A DNA stretch of 64,000 nt from Kingdonia uniflora (Eukaryota; Streptophyta; Magnoliopsida; Ranunculales; Circaeasteraceae), in assembly GCA_014058105.1 (NCBI GenBank), contig JACGCM010001497.1, forward strand, positions 1,612,001 to 1,676,000. The letters are read 5' to 3'. Below the pieces are notes generated by a model. It saw nothing but the letters and a program-made list of their open reading frames with translations, had not been told where the DNA came from and ran no database searches. The stretch's first letter is position 1; the number at the start of each line of letters is the position of its first letter. The position numbers were made by a program, and so were the translations under genes. Shown here piece after piece: positions 59,053 through 64,000 of the stretch.

Positions 59053-59323
59053 TTCTTTTTCTTTTTTTGAACGCAAAGCTGAAATATATAATTAAACAAA
59101 CCGCTCATAGGGGCGGGTAAGAACAAAGTTTACAAAAGTCTGAGCCTCAGAGGCCTCGGTACAAACAAAAGGGGGGAAATTTGCACCCCTCGGAGCTAAG
59201 AAATGTGCTTCAAAATTACATGAACGATGAACGAACTCAAAAAAAAGTCTGAAATCTCGCCGCTAAAGCGTACATGTCAGGTGCCTAAGTGAGTGCACCC
59301 CAGGAAAGGTCCTCTGAATGATC

Positions 59324-62300
59324 TCAGAAAGCTTGAACTAGGCGCTGGCAGTCTGTCAGAAGAATAATCTTATCAAGCCCCTGACTAAACGTTGTCTCCA
59401 TCCCCCTGATCACCGAGATGGAGGCCTCTTCGGGGTCCGCTGCTCTCGTAGAAGAATGCCCTACACATACAATGGAATCCAAATGAGATTTAATAATAAA
59501 GCATGTACCCCCAATGATTTCGGAGTTTTTCCAAGATGCGTCCACATTGATTGTGTGCCAACCCTCTCTTGCTTTGGTCGTAGCAATCAGTTGTAGCTCC
59601 CGAATGGGAAGGGTGGGAGGCACTGCCCTAGGAATTGGGGTGGTGTAAAGAGTCATTTTTTAAGAACCTCATCCGGATTGGTGCGCTTGTTCTCAAATAA
59701 AAGCTCATTCCTGCTGTTCCATATTACGAACATGATATAGCTCAGGGTGCTACAGAACTGAGGTAGGCCGTTTGTGCCTCTCTTAATCGTATAGCAGCGC
59801 TGGATGATCTTACTCATAGAGTCTGTGTAAATCCAGTTTCCGAAGTCGAGGGCAAGGTGGGATTTCCTCCAAATCTCTTAGGCGGCTTGGCAGAAAAAAA
59901 AAAGTACGTGCAATGTAGTTTCGGTCTCAGTACCGCATTGAGGACAGTTGGTATCCCAGTCGTCATATCCATGCCACAGGTTCCGCTTTGTCAGGATGCC
60001 GTCCTGAATGGCTTTCCCGAGGAAAAGTTTGATTCTAAGCGCCACCTTCATCTTCCAGATGGTCTCCCAAACGAAATCATCAATGTTTGTGGTATTGCAG
60101 CCTAGATGCTCGCTGTTTTGCTCTCTAAGAGAGTAATTATGGACAGACTTAACTGTAAGAATGCCATTATGCTCCTGCTTTCATCTGAGGACATCCCTCC
60201 CCGGATAGGGACTGAGGGTGATGGATATGATGAGGTCCGCAATATCTTTTTGAAACATGGTATGAATTAAAGCCGTGTACCAAGTTCTGCTATTTTGATT
60301 AATGAGGTCAGCAACTCTGGTAATGGGCATAACGAGAGGAGCAGGCCCCGTAGGTTTCCCAAACCTGATGCCCGGGATCCAAGGTTCAAGCCATAGGCCC
60401 ACACTTTCCCCGTTGCCAATGTGCCAGCACAGGTCGGGCCAGATACGGTTCCAGTCTTTTAAAATTTCTTTCCAAATCCATAAGTCCGAGTTTCGCGCCT
60501 GGGCCAGCATAGGCGGTGCTTTCGGGGTATACTTTGCGATCATGTTTTGCGCCCAAGGTTTCTCTGGTTCTTTAATGATTCTCCAGAAAAGTTTAGCCAA
60601 CATGGCTTGGTTATGATGGGTGGCTTTGCGGATTCCAAGTCCTCCGAATTTAGGCTGTTGGCAAATGCTATTCCATTTGATAAGTTGGTTCTTTATCCTG
60701 CCATTGCTGTTTGAGCCCCATAGGAATTTGGCATTCAGGGAATCGAGCTTTTTACAGATCTTCTGGGGGAAGGAGAAAATAGCCATCTGAAAAGATGGAA
60801 TTTCCGAGTTAACAGCTTTGATGAGAGTGAGTCGTCCAGCTTGGGATAAATTTTTGGCTTTCCGTCCTTCAATCTTGCTAGAGACTCTGGAAATGATGTC
60901 TTGGAAGTTGAGACTTTTATAGCGATCAAAGGTAAGGGGGGCGCCAAGGTACTTTTCTCCCGAAGTATCTTTCTTGATGTGCAAGATATTTTGGATCAGC
61001 CTATGGTACCGGTGATGGCAGTTCTTGCTAAAGAGAATGCACGATTTTACAAAGTTAACCTCCTGACAAGAAACTTGAATAAAGGTACTAAGAGCGTCTT
61101 TGAGGGCGCCTGCCTCATCGAGAGTGGCCTTACAGAATATGAAGTTGTCGTCCGCGAACAGGAGGTGGGAGATAGGGGTACTACCTCTGGCAGTCTTGAT
61201 TCCATGCAGCTTGCCTTGTTGTTCCTTTTGAAGGATGATGCACGAGAGAACCTCCGAGCAAATGAGGAAAAGGGAGGGTGAAAGGGGGTCTCCTTGTCTG
61301 AGCCCCTTCCCCGGCTTGAGCATTCCGTAAGGGGTGCCATTTAAGTTGAAACTGAGCACCGTAGTGGATATGCACTGCTGAATCCAGCCACACCACTTGT
61401 CATTGAAACCCAGCGCTTTAAGGGTGTCATTGAGAAAGTGCTACTCGGCTCTATCAAAGGCCTTACTCAGATCGAGCTTGACTGCCATGCAGCTGGAGGC
61501 GCCTTCTTTTCAGATTTGCCAGAACCTCCTGGGCCATAATGATATTATCGAAGATTTGCCTCCCAGGGATAAAAACGTTATGCGCTAGAGAGATAATCTT
61601 GTTGAGGAGGGGGCGAAGTCTGGACGCAAGAATTTTTGCGATGATCTTGATTTTGATGTTACAGAGGTTGATAGGGCGGTAATGATCCAGGGTCTCGGGG
61701 GGTTTTTTTTTTATGAGAGTGATATTTGTTTAGTTGAATTCCTGAAGGAGGTTACCCGTTTGAAAGAAGGCAAGGGTGGCGTTGTACAGATCATGTTTGA
61801 CAGTGTCCCAAGACTTCTGGTAAAATAGTGGGGTGAAACCATCAGGCCTAGGAGCTTTATGAGGGTTCATGTTAAACAAAGCTTCTCTGATCTCTTCTAT
61901 GGAGGGGTCTCTGGTAAGGGTAATGTTCTCATTGTTCGTGATCACTTTTTCTATAATACCGAGATCTTGGACCTTCTGGGAAAGGTTGGAGGAAGTGAAG
62001 AGGTCTCTATAGAAATCAACAAGGGTATCACCAATGTCTTTCCCTCAAGTGTCGTCCTTCTTACGGATTTGTTTGATATCGTTAAATCTCCTCCGACAGA
62101 TGGTAGAAGTATGGAATATTTTTTTGTTCCTATCGCCTTCTTTAAGCCAGAGCTCGTACGACTTGTCTCCCCAGGTAGCTTCCTCATGTTCCAGAATACG
62201 GTTAAGTTGGGCCTACATCTTTTGCTCTTGCCTGGTATTGTCATCAGAAGGGGTCTTCTTCTGTCCTTCTCTAATCTGAGCCCTGAGGCTATGAATATTA

Positions 62301-63235
62301 TTCTGGATGCAGTTGACTTCCCGTTTATTCCAAGCAATGAGCTCCTTCTTTGTGTGCCTAAGCTTTTTACACAGACGAACCTGGCGAGATCCAGTTTGCC
62401 CTTCGTTCTAGGCTTTTTTGATGATCTCTAGGCAATTTTCGTGCTTAAGCCAAGCTGATTGGAAATGGAATTGCTTCGGGAGCGAGTGTCTGGTCGGTTC
62501 CGTATTCAGGATGATGGGCCCATGATTTGATCCAATGATAGGTAGGTTATGAATGCTGGCATCCAGAAAGGTGGTTCGCCAAGGGATAGAGACTAACACT
62601 CTATCAAACCTCTGCTTAACCAGCTCAACGCCTTTCCTCTTGTTTGACCAAGTGAACGGAACTCTAGAAGAACCCAAGTCCATCATGAAGGCTTCGAAAA
62701 TGAACTCCCCTAGAGGGTTAGGGGTAGTGCCACCGAAAGCAATTTTACCGTATTTTTCCTCTTTGCAGGTGATACAATTTAGGTAACCAATAATAATCCA
62801 AGGTATCTTAATCGATCTAGCTAAGTCGTTAATGGAGGCCCAATAAGTGGAACGGTGTTGCGCGTCAGGCGGGTCATAGGTGAACGAACAGAGCCAAGGG
62901 GTTGGATCAGCACTAGGCGATTGGTTGGGCGCGTGTGATTGAATGAGCGCGTCGATACCATTATGGGAGGAGGTGAGAATAGTCAGATCGATGGCATTAT
63001 TCCAAGCCAGCCAAAGCCCCCCCCCCACCCCCCCACCCGCGTGCTGGGGGGAGGCATTAACAGTGTGCGAGTTAGTGAGGCCAAGTGTGTTGAGCTTCCT
63101 GAGATTATCAGGGTTGATCGCTTTTGTTTTTGAGAGGAAAATAATGTCAGGGTGGAATTTCTGGTTGTGCACCAGAAGCTCCCTTAGGGTGGACCGCTTC
63201 ACGGTCCCCCTACAGTTCCATGTGAGCACAATCAT
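59324..63235 (-). pseudogene. LINE-2 ORF2 (endonuclease, RT, RNase H), broken
   Basis: Endonuclease 63235-62408: MIVLTWNCRGTVKRSTLREL. Three catalytic spots are altered: FLSKTKA for FLSETKA, IIGYLNCI for GDFN, GSNHGPIIL for SDH. A Gly-rich segment HAGGGVGGGLWLAWNN is coded by a G-rich run. RT: RDPSIEEIREALFNMNPHKA (61945-61730), LDHYRPINLCNIKIKIIAKI, VKLDLSKAFDRAE (motif A, Asp kept) with frameshift near 61510, then GLRQGDPLSPSLFLICSEVL and LLFADDNFIF (FADD). The 61359-60181 frame continues to the zinc-finger region (WPDLCWHIGNGESVGLWLEP). RNase H near 59656-59324: WHTINVDASWKNS, DPEEASISVIRGM, LTDCQRLVQAF. Not functional. Confidence 0.9.
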
Positions 63236-64000
63236 TGATAACTAAGGGCCGGTGTCGGGCCCGCTTCCGTTGTTTGGATAATTTGGGTTGTTTTTTGGTG
63301 CCTCACTGTGTCACGCCTTAGGGTGTCTGATTTACTGCCAAGTTTTTAGAATGGGGTCATTTTTATAACCGCTCGAAAGGTTCTCTGGCATGGATGGGCA
63401 ATTAAGTTTTGTGCCGCTGAGATGAACGTGTTTCTAAGGTGAGAAAGTCTGCTACCATGGAACGCGGCCTTCCACTTGCAAGATTGCAATTGTCCAATTC
63501 TATGTTCGTGATTCCTTTTGCCCCAATTATCCCTGATCCATTTGCGGAGGTCAATTGGGGATTGGGGGACGACATTGTCGTGGTGTAGTGTGTGCTTAAC
63601 AACATGTTAGTCTGTGATGAGGGTATACGGACCGTTATGTAAGTAACGTTCTATCTTGTAGGACTCTTTATAAGTCAAGGGGTGTTGCCCTTTTTAATGC
63701 TTAAATCCCCATTTATTAAACAGTGGTTTAACATGCATCATATATAAAGGCCTATCATGAAAACAGGAAAGGTGTATAGCATAAGGAATTGAAACAACGT
63801 AGGTGTGTGGAAATCGTGTGCAAATACGTACCTTAGCGGGTCCTGCGCAGTCCCCGTAGCAATCCCCGGACACCTCACTGTCTCGACTACGCTTTAGAAC
63901 TCCCTTACCTTTTGAACTTGTGCTTGGAGTATCGCGGCTAGACTCGGTTCCAAAAAAATATGCCGTGACCGGCGTGCCCCATCCCTTGCTATCCGCCGTG
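63232..64000 (-). pseudogene. LINE-2 ORF1, C-terminal part
   Basis: One minus-strand frame runs from the window edge to 63232 with only three stops (near 63694, 63608 and 63346): GWGTPVTAYFFGTESSRDTP, SSKGKGVLKRSRDSEVSGDC, DNVVPQSPIDLRKWIRDNWG, then EAGPTPALSYQ. Its TGA (63234-63232) overlaps the ORF2 ATG (63235-63233) as ATGA. Position and frame make this the tail of the gag-like ORF1. No zinc knuckle is in the visible part. The long readable frame supports former coding use. Confidence 0.6.

Larger units (their letters stand above)
59053..64000 (-). mobile_element. Second L1-type LINE (LINE-2), cut by the window edge
   Basis: Minus-strand element: T-rich start on the plus strand (59053-59068, the A-rich tail), 3' UTR, RNase H, zinc-finger region, RT, endonuclease, and the 3' part of ORF1 up to the window end. 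It is distinct from the LINE at 28-34 kb: the proteins differ throughout and its GC content is higher. Stops and frameshifts are frequent. The 5' end and right target duplication lie outside the window. Confidence 0.9.

Noticed and set aside
61859..62431. Plus-strand frame of 190 codons
   Set aside because: Complement of the LINE-2 region between endonuclease and RT; the minus strand has the recognisable protein.

Overview
This is nuclear DNA of a flowering plant, probably a eudicot. It is AT-rich and intron-rich. The captured gene fragments are of plant type: NIP aquaporin, RLCK-VII kinase, OPT transporter, PPR proteins, KIN-4 kinesin and nodulin-like MFS. The transposons are plant lineages: Tat-type Ty3/gypsy, plant L1-type LINEs, Helitron, CACTA and hAT. 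I see no convincingly intact host gene. Essentially the whole window is nested mobile elements and decayed gene fragments. No rRNA, tRNA or CRISPR array was recognised.

Layout. 1-3.8 kb: exon-like debris, two strong hairpins, a minus-strand Helitron 3' terminus (1529) and two minus-strand pseudogenes (PPR and an unknown gene). 4-8 kb: a plus-strand Helitron replicase N-terminal pseudogene, cut just before the expected HUH motif. 8.2-21.1 kb: plus-strand exon fragments of unrelated genes strung together (a PPR gene, a NIP exon, RLCK-VII kinase exons, most of the C-terminal half of an OPT transporter, then more exons of the same kinase), with two small TIR elements, and a RING-H2 remnant on the minus strand. 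21.3-36 kb: a KH-domain (FUBP-like) gene fragment is split. Its exons at 21.3-21.6 kb and 34.5 kb flank a Helitron that carries an almost full NSRP1-like copy. The terminal hairpin of that Helitron is itself interrupted by a 6-kb L1-type LINE with a target-site duplication.

37.0-38.6 kb: a 1.5-kb non-autonomous hAT element with a perfect 8-bp target duplication. 38.96-58.54 kb: a 19.6-kb Tat-lineage gypsy retrotransposon with LTRs, a GTGGT target duplication, gag-PR-RT-RNaseH-INT, a 157-bp tandem array after integrase, and a long antisense accessory gene. Inserted near its 3' end is a 4.75-kb CACTA element (GTT duplication) carrying exons of a nodulin-like MFS gene and a KIN-4 kinesin. 59.05-64 kb: a second LINE, truncated by the window edge, with a damaged endonuclease and reverse transcriptase.

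The recurring theme is transduplication. Helitron and CACTA elements have gathered exons of unrelated genes, mostly in one orientation and with usable splice signals, so chimeric transcripts are possible. Pseudogene status rests on stops and frameshifts visible in the sequence. Element boundaries rest on terminal motifs and target duplications read directly. Family names rest on recognised protein motifs, without any database search.
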